A stretch of 64,000 nt of DNA, from contig NZ_FNJI01000012.1 in NCBI RefSeq assembly GCF_900104445.1, positions 1 to 64,000 of the forward strand. The letters are read 5' to 3'. The notes under the pieces were generated by a model. It searched no databases. It was not told where the DNA came from and saw only the letters and a list, made by a program, of their open reading frames with translations. Position numbers and translations under genes: made by a program. This document shows positions 8,022 through 17,049 of this stretch, piece by piece. Numbering within the stretch: the first letter of the stretch is position 1; each line of letters starts with the position of its first letter. This DNA is from Desulforhopalus singaporensis (GTDB lineage: Bacteria > Desulfobacterota > Desulfobulbia > Desulfobulbales > Desulfocapsaceae).

Positions 8022-8099
8022 TGGGGTGAGCGAGGGGACTTGAACCCCCAGCCTCCTGGGCCACAACCAGGTGCTCTGACCAATTGAGCTACGCCCACC
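8022..8099 (-). tRNA. tRNA-His (anticodon GTG), CCA encoded
   Basis: On the minus strand the seven-base acceptor stem GTGGGCG pairs with CGCTCAC (one G-T wobble). The anticodon stem CCTGG/CCAGG encloses loop TTGTGGC with anticodon GTG. The T arm is GGGGG-TTCAAGT-CCCCT. An extra G at position -1 (base 8099) faces C73 (base 8025), the identity element of histidine tRNA. CCA is encoded at 8022-8024. A strong promoter lies just upstream and a strong terminator just downstream, so this is a single-gene transcription unit. Confidence 0.96.
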
Positions 8100-8126
8100 A
8101 GCTTTCACCGTCAAGCGGCGAAGTGT

Positions 8127-8155
8127 TGTATACCTCGTTGCCGTATGTTTTGCAA
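8127..8155 (-). promoter_or_regulatory. Sigma-70-type promoter of tRNA-His
   Basis: The minus strand shows TTGCAA (8150-8155), 17 bases, then TATACA (8127-8132). A GC-containing discriminator region follows, typical of stable-RNA promoters. The expected start of transcription is near 8120, about 20 bases before the tRNA. Confidence 0.7.
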
Positions 8156-8173
8156 GGATAAATCTTACAGAAT

Positions 8174-8821
8174 TTAGAAACTTTCGTTACAATGCATACA
8201 TTTTTTTGCCTGGGCTTTGACTATTTCAAAACACGCCGGACATTCTTTTTTGAAGTTTGCGTCGAGCAGTACCTTGATCGCCTTGTTGACGTCATGTTCG
8301 ATAGCCGGATCCCTGAAGGTATGGTTTCTCAAGGCATCAATACAGCTGAGGTCGTTAATGGGACAGATATAACCTATGGCTCTTCGGCGAATATCCTTTG
8401 CGGCGGATTCATCCAGGACCACTTTGACAACCGGAACGATATTCTTGTCCTCGACACAGGTTTCGAGCAGCTTGATATTCTTTTTCTGTTCCTGGTAACG
8501 TTTGTTCTGTGCTTTCAACACATCCTTGTCGATGACACATGCCTTGAATGCGTCTGCGTTGGCCACCATCATATAGTTGCTCTCTTTACTGTTGGGCAGT
8601 TCCATGTACCTGTAGGAAGCGTGGTGACCGTATTGCGTTTCTATCTTTTCCCAACCGTCTAAAAAGACAGAGCAATTGTCGTTGAGACAGATAAAAAGAA
8701 CCTCCGATCCCCACCCCAGACCATCGCCAACATGTATTGGCGGGGCTTCGCAACAGGAAAGTTGCTGCTTGCAGTGAGGGCATATCTTGACTTCATCAAG
8801 ATAACGTAAAATGCTCGACAT
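8174..8821 (-). CDS. Zinc-ribbon protein with N- and C-terminal metal sites
   Basis: A 215-residue cytoplasmic protein. The start is the ATG at 8821 (MSSILRYLDE), which has AAGGAG 7 bases upstream; longer starts lack a ribosome site. A first cysteine cluster (CPHC, then ICLNDNC) lies in residues 13-50. A helical middle contains KDIRRRAIGYICPINDLSCIDALRNHTFRDPAI, resembling HEAT-like repeats. A C-terminal zinc ribbon (CPAC and CMHC) ends the protein. It may be a scaffold or regulatory protein; no catalytic motif is seen. Its stop lies just upstream of the tRNA-His promoter. Function unknown. Confidence 0.65.
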   Translation of the reverse strand: MSSILRYLDEVKICPHCKQQLSCCEAPPIHVGDGLGWGSEVLFICLNDNCSVFLDGWEKIETQYGHHASYRYMELPNSKESNYMMVANADAFKACVIDKDVLKAQNKRYQEQKKNIKLLETCVEDKNIVPVVKVVLDESAAKDIRRRAIGYICPINDLSCIDALRNHTFRDPAIEHDVNKAIKVLLDANFKKECPACFEIVKAQAKKCMHCNESF

Positions 8822-8945
8822 AATAAGACTCCTTAAAATGTTAACACCAGGCCGCCTGCAGCCAGACAATGGCGGCGGGGGGGCTGGTATTGAAAACCGG
8901 TCACAACCCAGGCCCTACCTTGGACATGAGCGGTGAAATTGCAAT

Positions 8946-10643
8946 TTATTTAGCACTCCGGATCCCCGGCTGGCTGAGAATCTCATCTACGGCCTTGGCC
9001 TGTTTCATCCTCGATTTCAAAAAAGAAGAGGGCATAACAGACCGGTTTTTTTCCATAATCTCCGACAGTGCTTCTATCTCGCCGTTTTCCGCCAGTTCGG
9101 TAATCTTCAGCACATTTTTCACAAAACTTTTGACGATTTTACGGCCTTCACCGCTGGTTGCCATTATCTCGGCATAAGTTCTCGGGTTCTGGTTATGAAC
9201 CCTGGCCATGGCGAGTATCGTATACAATGAAGTAAGCGTTGAATGACTGTTGATGTCAGAAAAGTCTATGCTGTGGCTCTCCAGGGTCATCCCGAGCGCT
9301 ACGGAAATGGTGGTCGGCAGCTTCTGGCCGACCCCCATCAGCAGATCATGCTTCCTGGCGTTGTCCTGATAAATGTCGGCCCCGTGCTTGTACAAAAACG
9401 CTTCAAACTCGCTGCAGAAGCTGCCGCTGCGGTGGGTACGTACTATCGATGCGTTTTTATCCTTCATGGTCAACGCCTGGGGTCCCCACAGGTTGTGGAC
9501 AAACATCACCTCAACGCCCGGATGGGTAGCTTTCATGGCCGCCTCTATGGTGTTTTCCGATTCACCAGCGAGAATTATCAGGGCCTGGCCGTCACGGATA
9601 AGGGGGCCAAACTTCAATATGGTCTTGGCGGTGACCGATATCGGAACACACACCATGACTACATCGACTTTTTCTATCATCTGCTCAGGGGTCATCTCAC
9701 TGGACCTGCCGGTGATGATCGTTTCATACCCTTCGTTTGCCAGTCTTTGGGCAAACCAGACACTCATATCGCCGCTGCCAATAAAACCAAACGACCTGAT
9801 ATTTTTCACACGCATATCAACGCGCGGGAAAGATCCAAGGATTCTAAGCGCCCCATCTTCCTGGATAACGCTTGACTCGATGGTAGCAAGAGCCTGCTGC
9901 ATCGAGTCACTGTCCCGATGTCCCTCAACTTCGACGTATATCCGAAGCTTCTGGGTATTTATATCATTTTCCGTTTTCAGGTCGAGGATGTTGATGCCCC
10001 GCCTGGTGAACTCGCCCAGGATGTCGGCCAGCATACCGACACGGTCCCTGAGAGGTCTGGTGATTACGGAAGTTGCATCGTATCCGCTGATTGGGGCCGG
10101 ACTTTTCTTCAATATTGCAAAGCGGGTCCTGTTGTGGCTGACAACTTCTCTGTCAAGAAGCTTGAGCTGCAGTTTTTTCAGCAATTCTTCGGACTCGATC
10201 ACCCCGTAGCCCTTGCAGCCTTTCTTGCGAATCGAGGTTACAGTAGCTTCGAGATCGTTTACCGCCATAAGCGTTGCATCACCAAAATGGTTTTCGAGAT
10301 ACTCGCTTGACTGACGCAGCACGGAATTCCTGCCGACTATGGTGTGGATCGTTTGATGATCGTCGGAATCATCGAGACTCCCAAGCGAAAGGTGTATGGG
10401 CAGGACCACATTGTCGATCCAGTGACAAGCAGTCATATCGGCTATCAGCCTGAAATATTCTTTAACCTCTCCTTCCCGCGTGTTATAGACTGGTATGAGC
10501 GCGCATTCGACTTCCCCCCTGGTAAAAGAGGCCAGGACCTCGGGGATTCTGTTGAATAAAAAGACCTCTGCATCCGGATCGTATAATTTTGCGGCCTGGA
10601 AGCAGTCGGAAACTGCAGGACCGAGAGTTGCAATTGTGATCAT
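8946..10643 (-). CDS. Prephenate dehydratase-ACT-prephenate dehydrogenase fusion
   Basis: A 565-residue fusion. Residues 1-180 resemble prephenate dehydratase: TLGPAVSDCF, IPVYNTREG and NRTRFAIL, the last keeping the catalytic TRF (173-175). Residues 192-255 form an ACT domain (GMLADILGEFTRRGINILDLKT) lacking the ESRP phenylalanine-binding motif. Residues 284-565 form a TyrA-type prephenate dehydrogenase: nucleotide loop GFIGSGDMSVWF, then HNLWGP with His 383, then the helical domain (SLYTILAMARVHNQNPRTYAEI). The dehydratase part is degenerate (a Glu of the PVEN motif is Tyr), and a normal pheA exists at 56.0 kb. The main role is thus probably tyrosine synthesis from prephenate, with the N-terminal half perhaps regulatory. 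Confidence 0.85.
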   Translation of the reverse strand: MITIATLGPAVSDCFQAAKLYDPDAEVFLFNRIPEVLASFTRGEVECALIPVYNTREGEVKEYFRLIADMTACHWIDNVVLPIHLSLGSLDDSDDHQTIHTIVGRNSVLRQSSEYLENHFGDATLMAVNDLEATVTSIRKKGCKGYGVIESEELLKKLQLKLLDREVVSHNRTRFAILKKSPAPISGYDATSVITRPLRDRVGMLADILGEFTRRGINILDLKTENDINTQKLRIYVEVEGHRDSDSMQQALATIESSVIQEDGALRILGSFPRVDMRVKNIRSFGFIGSGDMSVWFAQRLANEGYETIITGRSSEMTPEQMIEKVDVVMVCVPISVTAKTILKFGPLIRDGQALIILAGESENTIEAAMKATHPGVEVMFVHNLWGPQALTMKDKNASIVRTHRSGSFCSEFEAFLYKHGADIYQDNARKHDLLMGVGQKLPTTISVALGMTLESHSIDFSDINSHSTLTSLYTILAMARVHNQNPRTYAEIMATSGEGRKIVKSFVKNVLKITELAENGEIEALSEIMEKNRSVMPSSFLKSRMKQAKAVDEILSQPGIRSAK

Positions 10644-10807
10644 ATCAAGCTTACTGTGGAGTTACCGAAAATATTAGCCGCTCCGCTTTTATCAGGAGCA
10701 TGTACCTCTATATGAATTGTAACCTGTGCAAAATATACGCTCTTCCCCATTTAAGCAAGACCTGATACCTTTCGGATTCTTTATATTCTATACTTTTACC
10801 AATTATC

Positions 10808-13771
10808 ATGGTCAGAAAAACCGACATCTCAGAGTATTTGACAGCCTTAAAGGACTCTTCCAGATTCGGTCCGCAGGTTGTCTGTCATAAAAAAATAGCA
10901 CCCTGTGCCCCTGAATTCGCCCATGGTTCGGTCTCTCTAAGCGAACCGGTGAAAAAAATGCTCGAAAGACGCAACCAGAAGCTCTACAGCCACCAGTACC
11001 AGGGGATAGAAGCGCTGCTCAAGGGCAAGGATATACTTGTTGCGACCCCTACGGCATCAGGAAAATCGATGATCTACAACCTGGCTGTGCTCAATGAACT
11101 GGCCCTTGGCAACCCTTCCCATTTTCTTTATCTCTTTCCACTGAAAGCACTCGCCCAGGACCAGAAAAAAGTTCTTGAAGGACTTGGGGCCGAGCTAGAA
11201 GAGGTTACATCAGTCAGTTGCGCTAACATTGCTGCTCTTTTTGATGGAGATACATCGAGCTATAAACGGAGGAAGATAAGGGACCAGCCCCCCGCAGCCC
11301 TCATCACCAATCCGGAAATGCTCCACCTCTCTCTGCTTGCTTATCACCAGAACTGGAGCTCGTTTTTTCAAGGGCTCAAATATGTGATAATTGACGAAGT
11401 CCACAGTTACCGGGGGGTTGTCGGTAGTCATATGTCCTGGATATTGAGAAGGTTGCAGCGAATTGCCGCACATTACGGCGCCGCTCCAGTCTTTATCATG
11501 CTGTCGGCTACAATCGGCAATCCTGAACAGCTCGGTGAGATGCTGCTCGACCGAAAAATACATGCCATCACCGAATCGGGTGCGCCCCAGGCTGAGAAAA
11601 ACATGGTTTTCATCAACCCCTGGGACAGCGCGGCCCATACCGCAAGCCAACTCCTGGAAGCGGCGGTTAAAAGAGAACTGCGAACCATAGTCTACACCGG
11701 ATCGCGCAAAATGACGGAGCTGATCAAGCTCTGGACCGACCCAAGGCTCGGGGATCAAGCCGACAAAGTAAGCGCCTATCGAGCCGGCTTTCTCCCAGAG
11801 GAGAGACGTGAGATCGAAGCACAGCTTTTTTCAGGAGAGCTGCTTGGGGTTATCTCCACCTCGGCGCTGGAGCTTGGCATCGATATCGGCGATCTTGACC
11901 TGTGCATCCTTGTCGGTTACCCGGGATCTGTCATGGCGACTTGGCAGCGAGGCGGACGGGTAGGGCGTTCACTTAAAAAATCGGCCATAATCCTGATAGC
12001 CCAGCAGGATGCGCTTGATCAGCATTTCATGCGCGATCCTGAAGATTTTTTTTCCCGGGATGTGGAATCGGCGGTGCTCAACCCGCTCAACCTCCCGGTA
12101 ACCAGGCAACATCTTCTCTGTTGTGGTGCAGAACTCCCCTTACGCAACTCGGAAATAATCCTCCAAGGCAGCGCCATAAAGAAAGTTCTCAGGGAACTGG
12201 TAAATGACGGGTTGCTGCTGGAGCTGTCCAGCGGCAACAGCTGGCTGTCGCCGCAGAAATATCCCCAGAGAAACGTCACCCTCCGCGGGGGAGGCAGCCA
12301 GATGGCCATCATCGACAGCGAAAGCGGAGAGATAATCGGCGAAATCGATGCCGACAGAGCGATGAAGGAGTGCCATCCCGGCAGTGTCTACCTGCACAGG
12401 GCGAGAACCTGGGTGGTGATGCAATTTTCCCTTGAGAACAAGGAAATAGCTGTAAGGCGGGAAAAACCGAATTACTACACCAGGCCGACCTCGGTCAAGC
12501 AGACGGAGATATTACAGGTAGTTGAAACCAGAATCGTCAATGGAGCGAGAGTGTCTTTTGGCAGGGTACGGGTCAGGGAAAAGGTGACCGGATACCAGAA
12601 AAAAGACAACCGCACCCAGCGGCTTATTTCAACGACCCCGCTTGATCTGCCGGAAAGAATCATAGAGACCGAAGGGGTGTGGATCGATATCCCCGCCGGT
12701 ATCGTGGAAGCAATCGAACACCGGAAACTTCATTTTATGGGCGCCATCCATGCCATGGAACACGCCATGATAGCTCTTTTTCCCCTGCTTGTCCTGTGCG
12801 ACAGAAACGATATAGGAGGCATATCCTGTCCTGTTCATCATCAGACGGAGAGCGCATCGGTATTCGTTTATGACGGCTACGCTGGAGGAGTAGGGCTGGC
12901 CAGAGAGGCGTTTGACAAATTCGAGTTCCTGTTGACAAAGACCCTGTCGACCGTCGCCGGTTGTCCCTGCGATACCGGATGTCCCTCGTGCGTCCATTCG
13001 CCTAAGTGCGGTTCGGGCAATCGCCCCATCGACAAGGAGGCATGTCTTATCCTTCTCCAGACGATCATCGACAACGACAGCAGCAAAAACCCAGAGACAA
13101 AGCAGGAAAAGAGTGTTCCTCCACCTCTGTACCTGGCAGGAGATGGTGCCGACTCCCTTGCACGGAAAACAGCAGAGAAAAACAACCATCCAAAAGGGCT
13201 CGATGCACTTCCTGCAAGATACGGCGTGTTTGATCTTGAAACCATACGGTCAGCGGAAGAGGTCGGGGGGTGGAACAGGATCGACAGAATGGGGATGTCG
13301 GTTGCGGTGGTGTACGACTCAATGCTGGATGACTTTGTCACCTATCTCGAAGATGAGACGAACAGCCTGATCGACCACCTGTTCCAGCTCGACCTGGTCG
13401 TTGGGTTCAACAACAAACGTTTCGATAACAGGGTGCTGTCTGTCTATACAACCAGCAACCTCCACACCCTGCCGTCGCTGGACCTGCTGGAACAGGTTCA
13501 ACTGCAGCTGGGGTACAGGTTGAAGCTGAACAGCCTCGCGGAGCACACCCTTGGCACCGCCAAGAGTGGTGACGGCCTTCAGGCGTTGAGATGGTACAAG
13601 CAGGGGAAGATCGACCAGATCGTGCACTACTGCAAAAAAGATGTAGAGATCACGAAAAATCTCTTCCTCTTTGGACTGGAGCACGGCCACTTCCTGTTTG
13701 CCAACAAGGCCGGCCACCAGGTCCGTCTTCCCCTGGCGCTTGACACGGCTATCGCCAAGATTATCGGCTGA
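10808..13771 (+). CDS. MrfA/YprA-type helicase (DUF1998) fused to MrfB/YprB-type exonuclease
   Basis: A 987-residue fusion. The N-terminal superfamily 2 helicase has PTASGKS (Walker A, near residue 80), IIDEVHSY (DExH, near 195), SATIGNP (motif III) and RGGRVGRS (motif VI). The DUF1998 region has a four-cysteine site (C-x3-C-x2-C-x5-C in CDTGCPSCVHSPKC, near 720-735). From about residue 800 a DnaQ-like 3'-5' exonuclease follows, with FDLET, FNNKRFDN and YCKKDVE supplying its D-E-D-D residues. In Bacillus the helicase MrfA and exonuclease MrfB are separate proteins acting in mitomycin-lesion repair; here they form one chain. The gene stands alone, convergent with the SH3 gene. Confidence 0.88.
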   Translation: MVRKTDISEYLTALKDSSRFGPQVVCHKKIAPCAPEFAHGSVSLSEPVKKMLERRNQKLYSHQYQGIEALLKGKDILVATPTASGKSMIYNLAVLNELALGNPSHFLYLFPLKALAQDQKKVLEGLGAELEEVTSVSCANIAALFDGDTSSYKRRKIRDQPPAALITNPEMLHLSLLAYHQNWSSFFQGLKYVIIDEVHSYRGVVGSHMSWILRRLQRIAAHYGAAPVFIMLSATIGNPEQLGEMLLDRKIHAITESGAPQAEKNMVFINPWDSAAHTASQLLEAAVKRELRTIVYTGSRKMTELIKLWTDPRLGDQADKVSAYRAGFLPEERREIEAQLFSGELLGVISTSALELGIDIGDLDLCILVGYPGSVMATWQRGGRVGRSLKKSAIILIAQQDALDQHFMRDPEDFFSRDVESAVLNPLNLPVTRQHLLCCGAELPLRNSEIILQGSAIKKVLRELVNDGLLLELSSGNSWLSPQKYPQRNVTLRGGGSQMAIIDSESGEIIGEIDADRAMKECHPGSVYLHRARTWVVMQFSLENKEIAVRREKPNYYTRPTSVKQTEILQVVETRIVNGARVSFGRVRVREKVTGYQKKDNRTQRLISTTPLDLPERIIETEGVWIDIPAGIVEAIEHRKLHFMGAIHAMEHAMIALFPLLVLCDRNDIGGISCPVHHQTESASVFVYDGYAGGVGLAREAFDKFEFLLTKTLSTVAGCPCDTGCPSCVHSPKCGSGNRPIDKEACLILLQTIIDNDSSKNPETKQEKSVPPPLYLAGDGADSLARKTAEKNNHPKGLDALPARYGVFDLETIRSAEEVGGWNRIDRMGMSVAVVYDSMLDDFVTYLEDETNSLIDHLFQLDLVVGFNNKRFDNRVLSVYTTSNLHTLPSLDLLEQVQLQLGYRLKLNSLAEHTLGTAKSGDGLQALRWYKQGKIDQIVHYCKKDVEITKNLFLFGLEHGHFLFANKAGHQVRLPLALDTAIAKIIG

Positions 13772-13833
13772 CCGGAGAATTTTCCGGGACTACTGGTGGA
13801 GCATGCCCCGGAAAGTCGTACTACAAAGGAAGA

Positions 13834-14283
13834 TCAAGGCCATAAAAGAGAGCTGTAAATCCACCCTTCGGTGCCTGAAGTATGCTTTACCTTTGTCCAT
13901 TTCCCCTTGGTATCAAGCTTTTGCAGGACGACTCCACGTTCCACGTCGGCGATAACGGGGCTGTTGGTTGAAGGTCCCGATCGCATATTCAGGCTTTTCC
14001 GGGCATTGACAATAACCGTGTCGCGGTCCTTGACGATAGAATTGTGGATCCACCCGGAATCCTTTTCATAATCTATTATCTTGTACCACTCACCTTGTGT
14101 TTTCAGAACCTTGAGGGGATACCCCTGGAACAGTTCCATGGCCACTGGGTAATTGAGCCCGGGGCCTGTTCTCACGTTGGCGTTGTCGGCTGTAACCGAC
14201 AAGAAGTCGGCGGCCAGGACCGAGGATGAACAGAACAGGGTAAACGTACCCAACACGATTATTTTTTTACATATTTTTTTCAT
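13834..14283 (-). CDS. Exported protein with two bacterial SH3 domains
   Basis: A 149-residue protein with a classical signal peptide (KKICKKIIVLGTFTLFCSS, cleavage after VLAA). Two SH3b domains follow: one at NANVRTGPGLNYPVAMEL...WIHNSIV and one at SLNMRSGPSTNSPVIADV...WIYSSLL. SH3b domains usually bind cell-wall peptides. The protein sits in the periplasm or envelope and is next to ldcA on the same strand, so a link to peptidoglycan turnover is plausible but inferred. Confidence 0.88.
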   Translation of the reverse strand: MKKICKKIIVLGTFTLFCSSSVLAADFLSVTADNANVRTGPGLNYPVAMELFQGYPLKVLKTQGEWYKIIDYEKDSGWIHNSIVKDRDTVIVNARKSLNMRSGPSTNSPVIADVERGVVLQKLDTKGKWTKVKHTSGTEGWIYSSLLWP

Positions 14284-14388
14284 ATCAACAAATAATGAAA
14301 TAGGATTTTTTGGGATCGAGCAGACAGTGTGTGCAAATATTAAAGAATCAGGCTACTTCTATAGCATTAATTATGGCGCAAGTCAAAC

Positions 14389-14415
14389 ATCATCCGGCCA
14401 AGCTGCCCGGATGAT
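14389..14415 (-). terminator. Hairpin after ldcA
   Basis: A perfect 9-base stem (14389-14397 with 14407-14415) lies between the ldcA stop and the SH3 gene. The minus strand continues with GTTTGACTT, so the U-run is weak. Confidence 0.45.
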
Positions 14416-14456
14416 CAATGCACCATATTGGGACTGCTGTTTATCGGGGGTAACTG

Positions 14457-15383
14457 CTAGGAAAAAAAGACAGTCGAACTCTTTTTATCCATACGCGCTG
14501 TGGCGCCCAGGGGAAAGGTGAGATTTCGCCCGGTGTGGCCGGCGGGAAAATTTGCCCAGACAGCAACACCCCTCTTGCTGCATATTTCTTCAACTCTTGT
14601 CCATATGCTCTCGATATAGCGAAGATGTTCTATCCGGTCATATTCATGAGGATCGCTGAAATCTCCGAGCAGAATTCCGGCTGCTTCGTCAAACTTACCC
14701 GCATATTCCAGTTGCGTCAACATCCTGTCGATTTTGTAGAGCGGTTCGTTGATATCCTCAAGAAAAATTATCCTGTCTCTCCAGGGAAAGTCGTACGGCG
14801 TGCCGAGAAGCGTCACCAGGCTCGCCAGATTACCTCCTGCAACAGGCCGTTCAACAGAGTCGCCGTCGACTATGATCTCAAGGGAGGCCATCTCGACAGG
14901 GCTGTACCATTTTCCTGTCAAGCTGCGATACAGTCGTTCAAGGCTTTCAGGAGTCGCTCCGGCAAGCGAGGTCATCACCGGACCGTGCAGCGTGACGACG
15001 CCTGTTGCCTGATGCAGGTAACTGTGGAGGATGGAAATATCTGAAAAGCCGACCACGAATTTTGGCTGCTGGACTAACACAGAGGGTTCCAGGCGGTCAA
15101 GAATCCGTAACGAACCGAACCCACCCCTAAGAGCAATTATCGCCTTTACTTCAGGGTCCCGCAACAGGGTGTTGAACTCTTTTGCCCTGTTGGCGTCACT
15201 GTCTGCAAGATAGGAGGATCCTGGCCAGAGATCTCGCTGAAACCTGACTTCAAACCCCATCTCCCTGATGATCGTGATCCCTTTATACAGCAACTCCGGA
15301 GCGCGTATCTGCCCGGCCACAGCGGCAATGCCGATAATATCACCCGGCTTCAGCGGAGGCGGTAAAATCCTACTTATTTTCAT
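14457..15383 (-). CDS. ldcA: LD-carboxypeptidase (muramoyltetrapeptide carboxypeptidase)
   Basis: A 308-residue S66-family peptidase that removes D-alanine from muropeptides during murein recycling. The Ser-Glu-His site is visible: GFSDISILH carries the nucleophile, EDINEPLYKIDRML the Glu, and GHTGRNLTFPLGA the His. ALRGGFGSLRIL is the family glycine loop. There is no signal peptide, which suits a cytoplasmic recycling enzyme. Its ATG overlaps the coaX stop by four bases (ATGA), so the two genes are translationally coupled. Confidence 0.92.
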   Translation of the reverse strand: MKISRILPPPLKPGDIIGIAAVAGQIRAPELLYKGITIIREMGFEVRFQRDLWPGSSYLADSDANRAKEFNTLLRDPEVKAIIALRGGFGSLRILDRLEPSVLVQQPKFVVGFSDISILHSYLHQATGVVTLHGPVMTSLAGATPESLERLYRSLTGKWYSPVEMASLEIIVDGDSVERPVAGGNLASLVTLLGTPYDFPWRDRIIFLEDINEPLYKIDRMLTQLEYAGKFDEAAGILLGDFSDPHEYDRIEHLRYIESIWTRVEEICSKRGVAVWANFPAGHTGRNLTFPLGATARMDKKSSTVFFS

Positions 15384-16177
15384 TTAACCAGGGTGTTGTA
15401 GATATATTCAAGGCCATAGATGGTGAGCATCGGTTCGATAACGTCGATAGAATCTGCAAAAGGGGCTATGAGCTGTGCCATGCCTCCGGTGGCAACGACG
15501 CGAAACTCCTCGTCCTGGTCCGCTATCATTTCCGTCTTGATGTTTTTTACCAGACCGTCAATCATGGCACCGTAGCCGTACAGCAGACCGCTCTTCATCG
15601 CTTCCACGGTCGATTTGCCAATAACGGAAGAGGGCATCTCGGAAACATCGATGTGAGGCAGCTGGGCGGTTCTGTCGGCAAGCGCCTCCAGGGAGATCGC
15701 TATTCCAGGCAAAATAGCACCTCCTAAATAGTCACATTTTTCAGTGATACAGTCAAAAGTAATCGCTGTACCGAAATCGATCACCACCTGTTTGGATCGG
15801 TAGAGGTTCCATGCCGCAATTCCGTTGACCAGTCTGTCCGCCCCGACTTCTTTGGGGTTGTCGAGACGAACGGTGATGAGGTCTTTGATTTTGTCGACAT
15901 TGACAACGAAAATGTCCGATTCCTTAAGGGTCGAGAAATGTTTTTTGCAGAAATTGACCCAGGCGGTCTGCAGGGTAGGAACAACAGACGCTATCACAAC
16001 CCCTTCGATATCACCTTTATCGATTCCCGACAACGAGAAAAGAGTATGATAGTTGATGCCTAACTCATCCGCAGTACTTTTCGATTCAGACTTGATACGC
16101 CACTGGCCAACAAGTTTGCCATCCTTGAAAATACCTGTAACTGTGTGTGAATTGCCGATATCTACGACCAGAAACAT
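15380..16177 (-). CDS. coaX: Type III pantothenate kinase
   Basis: A 265-residue kinase for the first step of coenzyme A synthesis. It opens with MFLVVDIGNSHTVTGIF (ATP-binding phosphate 1 loop) and has GADRLVNGIAAW and VIDFGTAITFDCI, all diagnostic of CoaX. I chose the ATG at 16177, which has AAAAGG 9 bases upstream, over the in-frame TTG at 16195. It starts a two-gene operon with ldcA. coaBC, which acts two steps later, is at 62.7 kb. Confidence 0.93.
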   Translation of the reverse strand: MFLVVDIGNSHTVTGIFKDGKLVGQWRIKSESKSTADELGINYHTLFSLSGIDKGDIEGVVIASVVPTLQTAWVNFCKKHFSTLKESDIFVVNVDKIKDLITVRLDNPKEVGADRLVNGIAAWNLYRSKQVVIDFGTAITFDCITEKCDYLGGAILPGIAISLEALADRTAQLPHIDVSEMPSSVIGKSTVEAMKSGLLYGYGAMIDGLVKNIKTEMIADQDEEFRVVATGGMAQLIAPFADSIDVIEPMLTIYGLEYIYNTLVK

Positions 16178-16208
16178 AGTGTTATGCCTTTTCAATGTGC
16201 AATAATTT

Positions 16209-16238
16209 TATATAGAAATTATTGGCTTGTTTTGTCAA
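16209..16238 (-). promoter_or_regulatory. Sigma-70-type promoter for coaX-ldcA
   Basis: The minus strand has TTGACA (16233-16238), an 18-base spacer and TATATA (16209-16214). The predicted start of transcription lies about 25 bases before the coaX ATG. Confidence 0.55.
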
Positions 16239-16325
16239 ACGACATATTATGCTATCTCTAAAAACCGGGTGCTGCCGGTGGGGCTGCCCCGAAACCGGAA
16301 CAAATGTAACAGGTGAAACATCAAT

Positions 16326-16673
16326 ATGGAACAGGTAATTATACTGTCAACAACTACTGAGAGCAAAAAAGACGCGGAACAGCTGGCAAAAATTCTGCTG
16401 GAGGAAAAACTTGTGGCCTGCGCCCAGATTCACGGGCCTATCGACAGCCATTACCGCTGGCAGGGCGACCTGACCTCCTCTGTAGAGTTTTGCCTGGAGG
16501 TCAAGACCTGTTCTTCGGCTATCGAACGGGTAAAGGAAAAAATCATCGCCAATCACCCTTACGAGCTGCCTGAACTGGCTGGCACCGTCACCGACCTTGT
16601 CTCCGAAGATTACCGGGCATGGGTGGTGGAGCAGATCGTCATCCATAAAGATCAACAATCGGACAATTCTTGA
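16326..16673 (+). CDS. cutA: CutA1 divalent-cation tolerance protein
   Basis: A 115-residue protein of the CutA1 family, small trimeric cytoplasmic proteins linked to copper and other divalent metals. Typical features are TTTESKKDAEQLAKILLEEKLVACAQI, the block SHYRWQGDL, the EVKT strand and HPYELPEL. Length is normal. It is divergent from coaX; a GC-rich stem (GGGG-CTG-CCCC near 16280) precedes it. Confidence 0.93.
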   Translation: MEQVIILSTTTESKKDAEQLAKILLEEKLVACAQIHGPIDSHYRWQGDLTSSVEFCLEVKTCSSAIERVKEKIIANHPYELPELAGTVTDLVSEDYRAWVVEQIVIHKDQQSDNS

Positions 16674-16719
16674 AATTGCGTAAAAAATCCGGGGTTACCG
16701 TAAATTACTGTTTACCGTC

Positions 16720-16926
16720 ATGAGCGAAAGCAACAAAAGAAAGGGATATCGTAGAAAACGCACCGGGGAGTATGTTTGTCACTGTTGCCGCAAAAAGCAG
16801 CAGTTCTGCTGGAGCTGCCCCTGCGGTTTCATGATATGCCCGAGCTGTTTTGAAGAAAACAGATGGGGTATGAGCAATGGCCCTACGTGGATTTGTCCTG
16901 ATTGTGAAAGAATAAGAATGATTTAG
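16720..16926 (+). CDS. Small cysteine-rich zinc-ribbon protein
   Basis: A 68-residue basic protein with eight cysteines in pairs (CHCC, CWSCPCG, CPSC, CPDC), which suggests two interleaved zinc sites. The N-terminus is very basic (NKRKGYRRKRTG), as in small nucleic-acid or ribosome-associated proteins. It lies 46 bases after cutA in the same direction. I do not recognise a named family. Its length and metal motifs make a real gene likely. Confidence 0.6.
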   Translation: MSESNKRKGYRRKRTGEYVCHCCRKKQQFCWSCPCGFMICPSCFEENRWGMSNGPTWICPDCERIRMI

Positions 16927-17049
16927 CTGCTAAGCAGAAAAACGATCGGGTGGAATTATGACCAGTCGCAAGGGCTCTTGCCAACTTCAAAGAAATGCAA
17001 TATTATGGCGTCCTAATATAAAATTCTTTACGCTGAGCCGTCCATCCAT

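Noticed and set aside
9243-10209. Long + strand frames opposite the dehydratase-dehydrogenase fusion
   Set aside because: They are antisense shadows of a gene with clear domain motifs on the minus strand and show no family pattern of their own.
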